Positions 11,700-23,860 of a stretch of 64,000 bases of DNA are shown one piece after another. The notes below the pieces were generated by a model, which had not been told where the DNA came from, ran no database searches, and saw only the letters and a program-made list of their open reading frames with translations. Position 1 is the first letter of the stretch. Every line of letters starts with the position of its first letter. The stretch spans positions 541,001-605,000 of the forward strand of contig CM032229.1 in the NCBI GenBank assembly GCA_019009955.1, given 5' to 3'. A program made the translations under genes and the position numbers. This DNA comes from Riptortus pedestris (lineage: Eukaryota > Arthropoda > Insecta > Hemiptera > Alydidae).

Positions 11700-12500
11700 T
11701 TTTCAAGTAATTTTTCCCAGTAATAGGGCTGGGGTGCCATATAAAGTTGAGGTCATTATGGAGAGTTAAATTAGATACGTAAAATGGGGAATCTGTATTT
11801 TGGGGAATGTTCTGGATTGGAGGGTTTGCATTTTGGGGAGTATTCTGGATTGGAGGGTTTGCATTTTGGGGAATGTTCTGGATTGGAGGGTTTGCATTTT
11901 GGGGAGTATTCTGGATTGGAGGGTTTGCATTTTGGGGAATGTTCTGGATTGGAGGGTTTGCATTTTGGGGAGTATTCTGGATTGGAGGGTTTGCATTTTG
12001 TTGAAATTTGATGATTTTCTAGAATCCCAAACTTCAATTTCGTATGTCCATATTGGTCTGAGTACTGTTGAGTAAATCTATCGTTTGTTGTATAGTGATA
12101 GTTTAGGTCTGTTGTCAAGTAGTCTAAGTAGATGTCTGTAACGCCTACTCAATTTTTGTCTTTTTAATGTCATTTGAGGATTGCAAGTTAGTCGTTATGT
12201 CTAATGTGAGTCTTTGATATTTAATTTATCATTTTCGGGGAATATTAAGTATAATAGGGAAAATGGAACGTCGGAGAGTAAATTTCACATGGCTTGATTT
12301 GCTGCTGTTGACCTTGATCCTCCATTGAGTCAGCCAGGATTCTAGCAGATCTAGGTGTTCTTGTAAAGATGCGGGTGCCATATTTGGACGTCAAGATTGC
12401 AGTGTCATCTGCATAGGTAAGAAGGGAAGTTTGAGGATGTGAAGGGATGTCGGCAGTATAGTAAGGAATAAGAAAGCACTTAGGATGCGGTCATATGATA
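11700..12500 (-). pseudogene. Second Jockey-type LINE remnant (reverse transcriptase C-terminal half)
   Basis: Reading the minus strand from about 12480: YYTADIPSHPQTSLLTYADDTAIL, the reverse transcriptase YADD box, around 12400-12470. After a frameshift comes LQEHLDLLESWLTQWRIKVNSSKSSHV (about 12285-12365), then LSLYNKR and VLRPIWTYEIEVW (about 12030-12090), then the KMQTLQSRILP motif that has been amplified into a minisatellite. These are hallmark phrases of Jockey-clade ORF2 downstream of the YADD box. It is a different subfamily from the 8.3-, 1.7- and 54-kb LINEs. Frameshifts make it dead. Confidence 0.75.
11796..12002. repeat. 33-bp minisatellite derived from LINE coding sequence
   Basis: About six tandem 33-bp units, alternating between two variants (GGGGAATGTTCTGGATTGG and GGGGAGTATTCTGGATTGG), so the higher-order period is 66 bp. 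On the minus strand each unit encodes 11 residues, KMQTLQSRILP or KMQTLQSRTFP. This is exactly the position and sequence expected of the LINE segment that follows IWTYEIEVW in the flanking remnant. Confidence 0.9.
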
Positions 12501-13081
<581 letters not shown>

Positions 13082-13379
13082 TGTGCCTTGGTCTGCTGTG
13101 CTGAACCAATGGATAGGAGAGCACCAGATAGGACATAAAGTGGATATAGATGGATTCAAAAAGCTCATTTATAGGCACAGGAATGCATTTCTACCTCTCT
13201 GACATATCTTGATAGCGAATGGTACAGACAAATTTCAAATACTTTTAATTAAACGATACATTTTCAGATGGAATTGTAACGAAATCAACAATTGTTGGCT
13301 TTAGTGTCTGTTTGTTACCTATTCACGCCTAAACTAGTGAACATAATTTTCTGAAACATGGTACATTTGTTACTACTAA

Positions 13380-13695
13380 CCCAACTTAGACTACAGGCTA
13401 TACTCACATTCTTAGAGACGAACAGGAGTGGGGGTTATAACAGAAGCCTGAAACCAAAAATAGTTATATTTCGCTTCCTATTGGTTTTTCCGCAAACATG
13501 CTGACAACAAAAGTTATTTACTTTGTTATTTAGAGTGACTTTTGTGTCACTTTTGACATATACGCTAAAACTAAAAGAGGAGTCAACAATTATATTGGGC
13601 CTAAAAGATTGAACTAAACAAAATTCAGTATATATATTGGCATCAACTCCCTCATGACTATAAGCTGTACCAACATTTCTATTGATTTATTTTCC
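13380..13695 (+). repeat. Dispersed repeat R3, copy 1
   Basis: Shares AAACTAAA-rich phrases with 14480-14620 and 39060-39330: GGAGT(C/T)AACAAT, GAACTAAACAAAA(C/T)TC, CTAT AAGCTGTACCAACATTTCT and TTTTTCCGCAAACAT. In this copy the 'CCGCAAACAT' half precedes the 'AACTAAACAAAA' half. At 39 kb the order is reversed, as expected for pieces of a tandem or dimeric repeat. Nature unknown. Confidence 0.45.
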
Positions 13696-13875
13696 TCTAC
13701 ATGTTTGGCGTCCTCCATGGCACCTTTTCAGGAGTAATAAGCATTTATGAAAGGATTCGACATTTCCACCTCGGCGGCCACTGCAAAGCTCCCACCTCGA
13801 CAGTGAGAGATGTCATACGCGACCAGAAACATCTACAGGAAAATAAATCGTTGAAAATAGTTGACCTGATTTTCA

Positions 13876-14422
13876 TTTCAGCAGATTTCCCTTAAGGAAA
13901 ATCAGCTATTGAGGTTGTACTCATGACGGAATTTTCGAAATTTTTCTTCAAATGTCCATCGATCCTACCTAGTAGATGACGAACATGAGGTCCTTTCAAA
14001 ACTGTATATATATCTATCTATATATTTGTCTGTTACCGCTCTAGCGGTCGCAATTTTTGTTTGATCGTTACCAAACTCAATATTAAGTCGTTTTTCGTAA
14101 AAGGAAAATTCAAGTTCGTTTTTGAAAATTCGACATATCTCCGTTATTATGCGTCGGATCGAAAAATTGTATAAAATCAATCTTATTGCAAATTACATTT
14201 ACTATAAATATTGTTCTATACATTTATTCTGTATCTTGAATATTAACCGAGATATTTGCATTTTTGTTAAATCTGGGCGGCTAACGGACGAGAGTGACTC
14301 CCGCCAAAAGCTAGTTCGGCCGTTTCCTTGACTTCTCGGCTCTCGTGAAATTTCTCTATTGTAAAACTTCTCGTGGGAAATGTGCTTAGTTTACGCAGCC
14401 CCTGCGTGACGGACTTTTTTTT
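13876..14422 (-). mobile_element. M-element copy 3, complete
   Basis: Starts TTTCAGCAGATTTCCCTTAA (13876) and ends TGCGTGACGGACTTTT (about 14417). The microsatellite site at 14003-14030 holds a short mixed TA/TATC tract, and ACCGCTCTAGCGGTCGC follows directly. Confidence 0.8.
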
Positions 14423-14444
14423 TTATTAATAGTAGCTTTTGTTA

Positions 14445-14990
14445 TATACACTTAGTCGTATAACGAAGTATAAACAAGATATAAGTTAAAAACTATAGCT
14501 GGAGTCACCAATGTTATAGAACACAAACGGCTGAACCGAACTAAACAAAACTCGGCATGTGAATTAGCGCTAACTCCTCTAGGATCATAACATATACTAA
14601 CATTTCCACGATGCTTTAAACAGTGCAGAGGGTTTGATGAGGAAGTCATTTTTTTTTATTCTTCAAGTTTGAAAAATGCCATAAGTGCCCTTTAGTTTCT
14701 GGATATTTAGGTATAAACCCTTAACACCGAGGCGGGAAATTGTATAAATATTGCATAGTAAAACCTTGTCATAACAAATACCGTCACCATTAAGCATCTA
14801 AAGATGAGCGAAGCTGGGTGCCTTAGCTAGTCTGTTATATAATTGTTTTATTTTCCCAGTCTCACATCGCCACCCTATTCCTGGGTATTACCTCACCAAC
14901 TACCACATCTCTCCCCACCACTTGGTAGTTGAAAGGTCTTGAGAAATCGTAAAACATGACGCTATTATAGTCAATATCATAAGAATATAT
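14445..14990. repeat. Dispersed repeat R3, copy 2, then unassigned AT-rich DNA
   Basis: 14480-14625 matches R3 (CTATAGCTGGAGTCACCAAT, GAACTAAACAAAACTCGG, CATATACTAACATTTCC). The rest to 14990 shows nothing I can name. Confidence 0.4.
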
Positions 14991-14996
14991 CATTAA

Positions 14997-16048
14997 CCCT
15001 CGGTCGGGCGCGTCAAGAATATTCCGCCATTGGGCGCGTGTATCTCACAGATCATCCTCAACCGTTTTTACGGAAATACAGTTTTTTTAATTTATATTTT
15101 GCACTAAAATGTTCAGCGTATGATTAAAAACCATAATAGAGGAAGTATTTGTTTGAAAGAAGTAAATAATTTTTAAAATTGACAAGTATTATAATATACA
15201 GAAACGGTGGACGATAATTTTTAAAATATAATTAAAAAACACAAATATCAAAAGGAATTGTTTAAATGCACATGCCTTAATTATACATATTTCATTTCAG
15301 TTTGTGAACAATATAAAAAAACTATCTAAATATAACTTCAATCAAAAATAAGTAGCACGAAATCACTTTTAGATAAGACTTATTGAAAATCATCAAACAA
15401 TTTTAAAAATACCAGTTTAATTGTTATTTCTTTTGCAGAGCTGCATTACAATTAGGACAAAGCATGGAACTATGTTGTAAACAAATTTTGGTTTTGCAAA
15501 TCTCACAAGAGTAATTAGTAAACCTACATTTCTTTTTAGTTTCGCATGGTTCACATCATTTTCTTTTGTTCATTGTAGCGGAATGACTTTTTTTTATGCT
15601 GTTTTGTACTGGAGTTCAATGTATGGTCCAATGAGTCTCTGTACTCTTCAAGTTTCGTCCTTAGTTCGGGTGGTAAACGTCTACAGTAGTCACTGCATCG
15701 TACAATATTTTCTTGTACAAGTTCTTTTGAAAGCTCATTTATGAGCAAAATAATAGAAAAATAGGTTTATATGATTCCGTTTAATAAAGAGAAACTTAAT
15801 TGATCTATATATTTATGAAATACAGATTTCAAAAAAACTTACGAGATCGGGCGCCTGGTATCTAGGAGATACAACTGAATGACAGGTGAAACACACGACT
15901 CCATCGAACAAAGTGACAAAACTGACCTTGAGGGGGAGACGTATAAAGAACATAACTCGAAGCACTACGCCACCACTCTCTGCTAGGAGAAGTGGCAAAT
16001 ATTTCTATAGAAACTGTGTATCTGAGAGATCACGCGCCCGACGGAGGG
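14997..16048 (-). mobile_element. piggyBac-family relic 1, flanked by TTAA
   Basis: A 1052-bp element between TTAA at 14993-14996 and TTAA at 16049-16052, the target duplication of piggyBac transposons. Its ends are inverted: CCCTCGGTCGGGCGCG on the left, and CGCGCCCGACGGAGGG on the right. Sub-terminal repeats carry GCGCGTGTATCTC and related phrases. Only the last part of a transposase gene is left (minus strand). The catalytic DDD region is absent, so it is non-autonomous. A second copy in the opposite orientation lies at 30339-31454. Confidence 0.9.
15429..15748 (-). pseudogene. C-terminal fragment of piggyBac transposase
   Basis: On the minus strand, 15748-15551 encodes a charged stretch (ELSKELVQENIV, LPPELRTKLEEY). 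After a frameshift near 15565 comes a Cys-rich tail: CEPC, about 5 residues, C, then CEIC...CLQH, then CPNC, followed by a stop. This spacing fits the Cys-rich zinc-binding domain that ends piggyBac transposases and binds the transposon ends. The catalytic core is missing. Confidence 0.7.
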
Positions 16049-16308
16049 TTAAGCGTCATCATAATCTAAAGGTTATAAACCTTGTAGTTTGCAACCATTG
16101 TGTTCTTTCAGAAGCTATATCTTATTATATTACAATACCCAGCCAAATCCATAAGATGTTAGATGTCTTCAAAGAAATGAGTTTCTAGGCCACTCCCTTC
16201 CCTTATGCCCTAGGACCTTACCTCCAAATGTAATTGAGGTGAAGTTGTTGTGTCTCACGAAGTTTGATGCTCCTTCTTTGCGTAGCCTGGCTTTCGCTTT
16301 CCCTTACC

Positions 16309-16554
16309 TCATTTAGACTTTCCTTGGATCTCCTTGGATTTGTTCTGTTTAACTTCTGATGATTCTCCGATAAATCCACCTTCCCATTGTTTCCAATTTA
16401 TTATATCGCCCTTTGCGAAGAGTCCAACTTTTGTTCCTGGCAAGCTAACATTTTTTTTGTATCCATTCTTATATGCTTTGTTAATTATAATCCCCGTTTT
16501 GCTTTGGAAGGTTGATTTAGAAATGGCTATTCTTCTATCGTCTTCTACTACCAT
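16309..16554 (-). CDS. Unidentified 81-codon open frame
   Basis: The minus-strand frame has protein-like composition (SKSTFQSKTGIIINKAYKNG, then LPGTKVGLFAKGD, then NWKQWEGGF) and begins just after an in-frame stop. No splice context or known domain is recognised. Its position next to a LINE remnant (from 16660) suggests it could be part of a transposon ORF1 or an orphan exon. Function unknown, and it may not be a gene. Confidence 0.25.
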   Translation of the reverse strand: MVVEDDRRIAISKSTFQSKTGIIINKAYKNGYKKNVSLPGTKVGLFAKGDIINWKQWEGGFIGESSEVKQNKSKEIQGKSK

Positions 16555-16659
16555 TGTCTTTAGCGATGAGGACTCTTAGTCCACAAAACTACATTTTTTC
16601 GAGTATAACGTTTCTAATTCTAATATTTATATTTTTTGTAAGTTTTATATTTATCCTCA

Positions 16660-17705
16660 AAAAGCAGCAGACTTGTATCTCACAAAATTTAAAAAGTCTC
16701 CACATTCCATTACCGAACACACAAACAAATTTCTACTAGGAAAACAGGAACACACTGTTCGGTATAACGATGGAACTAAAAACGAGAAGGGCGTTGGCTC
16801 AGCTGTAGTAAGAGATGGAAAGGTAATCACGGAGACACTGGCTTCTTGTTGCAGCATTCTAGGAGCCATACTCCAAGGTATTCTATCAGCCGTCGGGTAT
16901 ACCCACATATCACCCAATAGCCCAAAAAATAAAACAAGAGGTTACCAGTTTAGATGAATACACTATATTCCATTGGTTGCCAGGACACGAAAACTTAGGA
17001 CTGAGTGAGACTGCGGACTTAGAGGCAAAAAAAGCAACTGAAAAACTTGAATATGTACAAATAGACGTACTACATCAAGACATTTCAAGACAAACAAAAT
17101 ACCTCATCTTAGATGCATGGCGGCACCGACTGGACTAACATAAATACTGACAACAACTACCGACTATTTGAATGTGGCAGTCAAGTTTCAGAAACTCTAG
17201 CAGAGAAGAAGTAGTTCTCTCGAGACTTAGAATGGACCACAACAAATTAACAGACTCATGCTTAATGAAAAATACAGACAGGACCACAGAAAACGACAAC
17301 ATCAGGAATTCCCCTATGACTTACAGCAACTATTGACGAAAGCCAGCCCCATACCTCATATCTAGAAAAAATTCAAATATATTGCATAATGTAACATACA
17401 AATTAAGTCAGTGGTGTACAACTAGATTTCAAATTAAATGGATTAATTTTAATTAAATGGTGGACATTAACGACAAACATTCTCAGTCATTCAATTCCTA
17501 TTAATCATCCACCAACTACGCTCATCACCAATTTAATTTATATATATATATTACTTTCTCTGACAATGCTGATGTAGCATTGAAAGCCGTTTCTGATTAT
17601 AATTACTTGAATTTAGTACCATGTTTTTACTTTTATAATTTGACATTACATAATTTTTGACGTTTTAAAGGGCAAATCGCCTTTATGTGATTTCCATAAA
17701 TAAGT
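16660..17705 (+). pseudogene. RNase H-bearing LINE remnant (3' end)
   Basis: A plus-strand frame reads LTKFKKSPHS, then VRYNDGTKNEKGVGSAVV, the start of an RNase H domain (consensus YTDGSK). After a frameshift come FHWLPGHENL and SETADLEAKKA (RNase H end, near 16970-17035), then EEVVLSRLRMDHNKLT. The 3' end carries AAAGGGCAAATCGCCTTTAT and CCATAAATAA (to about 17705), nearly the same as 53570-53600 on the minus strand. LTKFKKS and the RNase H start also match the minus-strand LINE at 57100-58095, so these are copies of one family (I-like group, inferred from RNase H after the reverse transcriptase). Stops and frameshifts make it dead. Confidence 0.75.
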
Positions 17706-18670
17706 TTAAAATGAGTTTGTTGATAACCAATTACTTACGTAGCTAATTAAGTGTGATTGCTGGCCTGCTATAGTTATGGACAGTGAGACCCATTCAGCAT
17801 TCTACAATGTATTATATATTGATAAAAATATACGACCATGCTTCACTGTTATTATTATCACTTATTTTTTTTCCAGGTACGTCATTTATATTTACTCCTA
17901 TTTCTCGATGTTTCACGAATACAGTTCATATCTGGTGAGTACTCAAAACTTGTTTTTAACGAACTTAATAGTTGAATTGCACAGAAATGCAAACTTAATA
18001 TAAGTGTTATTAGGATTTTTTTTTTATCCCAACACAAGCGATATTCATATTATATACTACAGATATTCATTTATACCGGAAAACGATGAACACTGTTATA
18101 AATCACTTGTATATATTAATTAATGTTCATTACAGGCAGATTACATATTTAACTTATTTTCATTAAACACTTAAATTGAGTACATATTTATATTATTAAA
18201 TCTTTCAGAGAAATATTTGTACGGAGTATGATGCTATGTAGTAAAAATAAATTCTAAATTGCATATTTCGGTGGGCACTAGTACAACAGCATTAATTTAA
18301 CACATTTTTTATTGATAGTAGAGATTTTATTTCATATTTTTCTGAGATATTATTTATTTAACATTGATATTTCATTTTTTATTTAGTGAGACAATTTTAT
18401 GGCATTGTAGCACATATTTTATTCATTGTTTTATGTTTATCTTGTGCAGTTGTCGCTCACTTAGGTTTAAATGAAACTACAACATCTTGACTATATTTCG
18501 GTAAAATGTATTAACTTTGTTAAGGCCTCCAATACTACACATATATTAATAACAAATAAAGTAACTTAAATTGTAATATTTTTTTTATAGATACATGATT
18601 TTTTTTTTCTATATGTTGCACAATAATTCAGACGTCATTTCACGTAATAATAAATATATATAATTTTAAT
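17706..18670. other. AT-rich DNA without recognisable gene
   Basis: Strongly AT-rich with scattered short frames. A 75-codon frame at 17776-18003 crosses homopolymers and has no supporting signal. Confidence 0.45.
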
Positions 18671-18779
18671 CTGGGCTAATTTTCGCCATTTCCTAGGGAG
18701 GATCGATGGGCATTTGTGGAAAGTTTTCAAAAATCACGTCATGAGTACAACCTAAATAGCTAATTTAATTCGAGACACA

Positions 18780-18856
<77 letters not shown>

Positions 18857-18870
18857 GTGTGTGTATGGAG
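18671..18870 (+). mobile_element. M-element right-end fragment followed by (TA)n(TG)n
   Basis: 18671-18765 carries TTTCGCCATTTCCTAGGGAG, GATCGATGGGCATTTG and CACGTCATGAGTACAACC. A (TA)n tract lies at 18783-18840 and (TG)n at 18841-18864. Confidence 0.6.
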
Positions 18871-19524
18871 TTCAACAAGTTTAACGTGAATTTTTATGTT
18901 CGCTGTTCATTAAGGAATAGGTGCTCAGTATTTTAATGAGCTGAGGCTCGTGAGTTCGATTCCCACTAGAGCATGGAAATTAATTGCTCTCGGGTTGAGA
19001 TTTTCCCCAGCTTTCGCACATTCCTAAAGAGGTGAAAAACGGCGAATTTAATTTTTCCTTGATGAATACTTCTCCGGGAGCTTTTAACACCCGCTCGCCA
19101 CCCGATTTTCAGATGCCTTCCAAATGAAAAACTTTCTCCTTTTTTTTTTTTTCAACTATAGAAAGTCTGACAAAACAATTCATAAAAGTACAAAATAATA
19201 TAATCATAAATTATTAACTTAAATAATGTCAGTATGGATCGAAAGGTTAGATATAAACTTCCAAAACTTTCTCATTGAACTTGGCTTGAAGAAAATTTCT
19301 CCGGAACTTTGAAATTCCGCTCTGAATGGATGTTGTAAAAATTGTAGGAACACTGGATTAGTTAGTGATTATATTGATTAAATGGAACTGTTTGGAGGTA
19401 GCTGTGTGACGGCCGTCCCTCGCTGAGCACTGGCTAGAATTGCATCCTGTTCCATTTGCAAATTACTAACTCGATAAGATACAGATGCCTCTATTTTACA
19501 CATCTATTTTATTTTCCCAAGGCG

Positions 19525-19595
19525 TAGTTTTAGCATATTTCCCTTAAGGGGAATCAGCTATTGAAGATGTGCTCATTACTCGATTTTATAAACAG
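19525..19595 (-). mobile_element. M-element right-end fragment
   Basis: TTTTAGCATATTTCCCTTAA and AGCTATTGAAGATGTGCTCA on the plus strand are the inverted right end of an M-element. It is truncated after about 70 bases. Confidence 0.55.
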
Positions 19596-20027
19596 ACCCA
19601 CCGTGGTCCACTCACCCCCCCCCCCCAGCTTGCCTATGGGTCGACGATCAAAATGTTTGCCACGGTTTACGTATTTTACAAACAATTTGATGGCCAGCAG
19701 TCTTATTTGTTGTGTTTGACAAACAATCTACTTTTCTGATGGAATTCTTGATTGACGGCGGTGTTTGTTTGTTTGCCAGTTATCCTCAAAGTTATTGATA
19801 ATCTTTGAGAAGCTGGTATAGATTTTCATATAACAGAGTGCTGTTTCTTAATACGATGAATTAGTAATGATAGTAATTCTTCAAAAGTTGTATCGTGAAT
19901 TAGTATTCCCTCTTGGTGGGGATCGACCCTGCACCTATTTTTACCTTCAGCTTCTGTCGGTAGTGGTAGATGTGCCCACACTTTAACTCGCACCGGCGCC
20001 CTGACACACACATTTATAAATACATGT

Positions 20028-20028
<1 letters not shown>

Positions 20029-20116
<88 letters not shown>
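20029..20116. repeat. (CA)n microsatellite
   Basis: About 85 bases of pure CA dinucleotide. Confidence 0.97.
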
Positions 20117-20117
<1 letters not shown>

Positions 20118-20150
20118 CTCCTTAATGAGCAAAATCTACTTAGTTTAAAC

Positions 20151-20473
20151 GAGGGATTGACAAAGCGGTCGATATCGACCCCTTGATGTTTCCCAGAGGC
20201 CGACATAGAATAAAACTGATTTTGGGTGTCTACGAGGTCATAAAAATCGACCCCTATTAATTAACATAAGTTCCTTTTATAAAACATTCAAGATACAGTA
20301 TAAGTTGTATTTCGTGTACCAACTTGTTATAAGAATGACTAATATTTTAATAGGAAGTATCATTGTTCTACTTTTAAAAACCTCAACAAGCCAATTTTTA
20401 AAAATAATTTGGCTATGAGGTCTGAAGTATCAGTTCATTTTGGAAAAGGGCCGAAATAGTTTGGGAACCCCTG
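20151..20473. mobile_element. hAT-type MITE with 8-bp target duplication
   Basis: A 323-bp non-coding element between two copies of GTTTAAAC (20143-20150 and 20474-20481), an 8-bp duplication as made by hAT transposases. The right end reads AGTTTGGGAACCCCTG, so its inverted complement begins CAGGGGTTCCCAAACT, the classic hAT terminus. The left end GAGGGATTGACAAAG is a diverged partner. The autonomous source is not in the window. Confidence 0.85.
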
Positions 20474-20873
20474 GTTTAAACAGTGCGACAAACTTTTTTA
20501 GATGGCCTGATTTGAAAATACAGAGAGAGTGAGCGTATCTGTTCTGGGTGGAAGAGCAGAACCTATTTGCGGAAGATACATTGATGACAGATAAAATGGC
20601 CGAAGTTGGAGAGATAAGCCTAATCCAGAAGCTGGTAAGAACTACTCCATCTTCTGCCTGCTCCACATCCCTTTGTCTTCCTTTACCGCCTTTAATTTCC
20701 TTTAAGCTTTAGCCGTATTTCTTCCACTCAGCCTCAGAACGTTTCTTTCATTTTTGATAATAATATATAGAATAAGAAAAATTCTGTATAAAATCAGCAT
20801 TTAAATATAAAAAATAAGTGTACTAGATCCTACGATAAGGACTGAAACATGCACTTCTCAATCAATTGAAACT

Positions 20874-21083
20874 GGGGCTCAGGTTAGCCATGTGAGTTAA
20901 AGCGTTGACCTTTACCTCACATGGTAAACCTAGAGTGGCGAGTTCGATTCTCGCCTGGGCAAAGGAAATTATTTAGTGACGAAATTCATTAAATAACATC
21001 CTAAAATCCCACCCTGGCTAGAAAAGGGTGGTAACCTGTAGATAACCCGTCCCAATTAGCCTTAGTTGCAAAAAGTGGACGTA
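20874..21083 (+). mobile_element. tRNA-derived SINE, copy A
   Basis: Starts GGGGCTCAGGTTAGCC. The first 90 bases resemble a tRNA gene, with a box B-like GAGTTCGATTCTCGCC at about 20939. A tRNA-unrelated body follows: GGAAATTATTTAGTGAC, ATCCCACCCTGGCTAG, AAGGGTGGTAACCTG, CCCGTCCCAATTAGCC, AAAAAGTGGACG. Other copies end in an (AAT)n-like tail. The tRNA-like head would carry the RNA polymerase III promoter, and mobilisation would depend on a LINE. Confidence 0.85.
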
Positions 21084-21589
21084 CTTGCTATAGTTATGTA
21101 CAAGATAAATAGCAAGTTCAAAGTTGTTGTGTCGATGGATTCCATTATGGGGCAAGAGGAGTAATGCAGAAAAACATGGCTGGCTTGCTCCAGGAATACT
21201 CAAGAACTATGCCAAATGTCCTTCATACATGTTAAAGATAAGCATATGAATTATAAATAGCCATTTATAAACAAATAAATTTCAACAAAAGCTGACTCCT
21301 TATAGCTAGCTACTCGCCAGCTCGAGAATCAAAATTTAAATAAAATATAAACTAAATTCTTTAAAAAAAATGTCTATCTCGCAGAGGCTACTAAATTAGC
21401 AGATTTTTCGCGTGCTGGATATGTACTGTTGTTCGCAAGTTACCACCTATTCTCTATTTCCCCCGTAGTACGAAATCTATGTGAACTCGCATTAAATTGC
21501 AGGCAGGACATGAAGTGTTTTGACTAACAAAATGCCCTCTATCCAGAAGTGGGGGTATACTGAATACATAATACGAGAAAATAAAAATA

Positions 21590-22500
21590 CTTCAGAGACG
21601 GCACAGCCTGAAATGTAGAGAAGATATCCGGGAATAGGAGTTCACATCCTTAATTACAGAGAAGAGATCGAGAATCTGAGACCGCTTACTCTAAAATATC
21701 TAGTGGAGGCTCGAAAATAGGAACTAAAATATATTAAGGAAATCCAGATTTAGAGACCGTACAGCCTAAAATGTAGATAAGAGGCTAGGAATCAGAGACC
21801 CTAAATCCTACATTATTGAGAGGAGGTCGGAATCAAAGGCTGCAGATCTTAAACTATTGAGAGGAGGCCGGAATCAAAAAGGCACGACCTAAAATAATTG
21901 AGAATAACCGGAATCAGTGACCTATAATACTTAAAGGAAGCCTGGAATAAGACACGACACCTTCTAAATTTTAGAGAAGGCCAGGAATCAGAGACCGCAC
22001 ATCCTAAAATATAGAGAGAATGTCCAGAAACTCTGACCGCACATCCTAAACTGTAGAAAGGAGACCAGGAATCAGAGACCGCACATACTAAACTGTAGAA
22101 AGGAGACTAGGAATCAGAGACCGCACATACTAAACTGTAGAAAGGAGACTAGGAATCAGAGACCGCACATCCTAAACTGTAGAAAGGAGACCAGGAATAA
22201 GAGACCGCACATACTAAACTGTAGAAAGGAGACTAGGAATCAGAGACCGCACATCCTAAAATATAGAGAGAATGTCCAGAATCAAAAACGCAGATTCTTA
22301 AATGTTTAGAGAATACCTCCAACCTCAGACACCACATATCCTGAACTATAGAGGAGAGACCCGGAATCAAAAACCGCACGTCCAAAATTTTTAGAGAATA
22401 TCAGAAATGAGAGACTTTGTGCCTGGATATCATTGCGTAAATGCCTAACTGAAAATGCGAATCCTAAAATCTTTAGAATAAACTTCAAACAGAATCCGCA
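21590..22500. repeat. 42-bp minisatellite, degenerate at both sides
   Basis: Units read CTAGGAATCAGAGACCGCAC then AT(A/C)CTAAACTGTAGAAAGGA, with an exact 42-bp period in the central part (about 22020-22260). More diverged units (GGAATCA, GCACATCCTAAAAT) extend from about 21590 to 22500. No long frame is conserved, so coding is unlikely. About 20 units in all. Confidence 0.85.
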
Positions 22501-23190
22501 TATCCGAAAAGGCTTAGATTAGCTGCGGACCCTGATAACACACGAAGAGGGGAAGGAGAGCAGACAGGCGATGGACAGGAAGGAACGAGGTAATGTTGTG
22601 CCACATAGCTTAGGCCCCTCCTACTCATCGCTTCCATCCAATAACACACTCATCCACTGCTTTATCAGACAGCTCCCGCCCTCAAAGGGTTAATAACTTA
22701 ATACTCTACACGAGATGCCATATTTCCCTTTCACTCTGAGTTGATATCCATACAAGCCAGCCAGCTACCGAGTCCGGCATTATAAGGAACGATTCAAGCC
22801 CGGAATTTATAGGTTTTATTATCAAGTTTATGACAAAGTCCGTGACATCGTAATGACAACGTTATTGAGTACCAAAGTAGAATCGAAACGTGTTTTTGCA
22901 ATATTCTCAATGGTATGGGATGATTTATAATAAACCAAATTTACCGCGATTTTGAATTACATACTTTTAGTCCAGATGTAAATTTATTTTAACAAACTGC
23001 AACTAAATATGCATTTCTGAAATCAAAAAATTCATAACTTTTGCTTCCAACTTCTGATTGGTTACCTCCAAATTGGAACAGCTTGAATTTGAGGAGCAAT
23101 GAATCATATTAATTAGTGTTCATCATTACATTTTATATTTAGTGAAATCGTGTCACTGATGAGTATATTCATTTCATCTTCCTTTCTCAA
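22501..23190. other. No recognisable feature
   Basis: Mixed-composition DNA with no supported coding frame, RNA gene or transposon terminus. Confidence 0.4.
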
Positions 23191-23194
23191 GAAA

Positions 23195-23315
23195 CTCATA
23201 AATCAGTTCCTTTCCCTTAAGATAAATCAGCTATTGAGGTTGCATCCACTACTCGATTTTCGAAAACACTTCTGCAAATGTCCCTCTATCATACCTAGAG
23301 AATGCAGGAAATTGT

Positions 23316-23355
<40 letters not shown>

Positions 23356-23600
23356 ATAAAACGATATTTAATCGTTTCATGTAAAACTAAAGATGAAGTG
23401 AATTAACGACTGAAATGGGGGGGGGGTTAGATTGGTGGAAGGAATCGAAAAATAAAAATGACTCTGTTACTATGTGTTGGATCCAAAAATCGTATATAAC
23501 CACTCTTGTTGTCAATTTGATTTTCTATCAATTTTGTTCTACACACTTTTTCTCTATCTTGATGATTATTTGAGATTTTTTTTTTATTTTCTGCCTTCAG
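23195..23600 (-). mobile_element. M-element copy with (TG)n microsatellite
   Basis: Inverted copy beginning TTTCCCTTAAGATAAATCAG. The microsatellite site holds (TG)n at 23316-23351, followed by ATATTTAATCGTTTCATGTA and a G-run. The left end fades out near 23600. Confidence 0.7.
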
Positions 23601-23754
23601 TGAACCCTCCTTTTTAGTTATCTCACTTTGACAATACGCGAATGTATCATGAAACATCATATTCCAAGCATAAATACCACCTCTAGAATTCAACAAACCT
23701 TTAATAGATTTGATAGAAAGATCATAACTGAGTTAGAACTGTATAAACTAACAG

Positions 23755-23860
23755 CTGTAGCGGGATTCGAGCCAAAACCTATCCCCCAGGGCTAGAGATA
23801 ACAGGGGCTTATCTCGCCAGGTCGATGTTGGACTTTTATCCAACTCCAATAACTACACTC
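23755..23860 (-). repeat. Possible tRNA-related SINE fragment
   Basis: On the minus strand there is GACCTGGCGAGATAAGCCCC (box A-like) and, downstream, TTGGCTCGAATCCCGC (box B-like) at tRNA-like spacing. It does not form an obvious complete tRNA gene by eye. Only one copy is seen here, so it could be chance. Confidence 0.25.

Noticed and set aside
20880..20960. Functional tRNA gene
   Set aside because: The tRNA-like head is followed by a SINE body repeated elsewhere with an AAT-type tail, and it does not fold to a convincing cloverleaf by eye.
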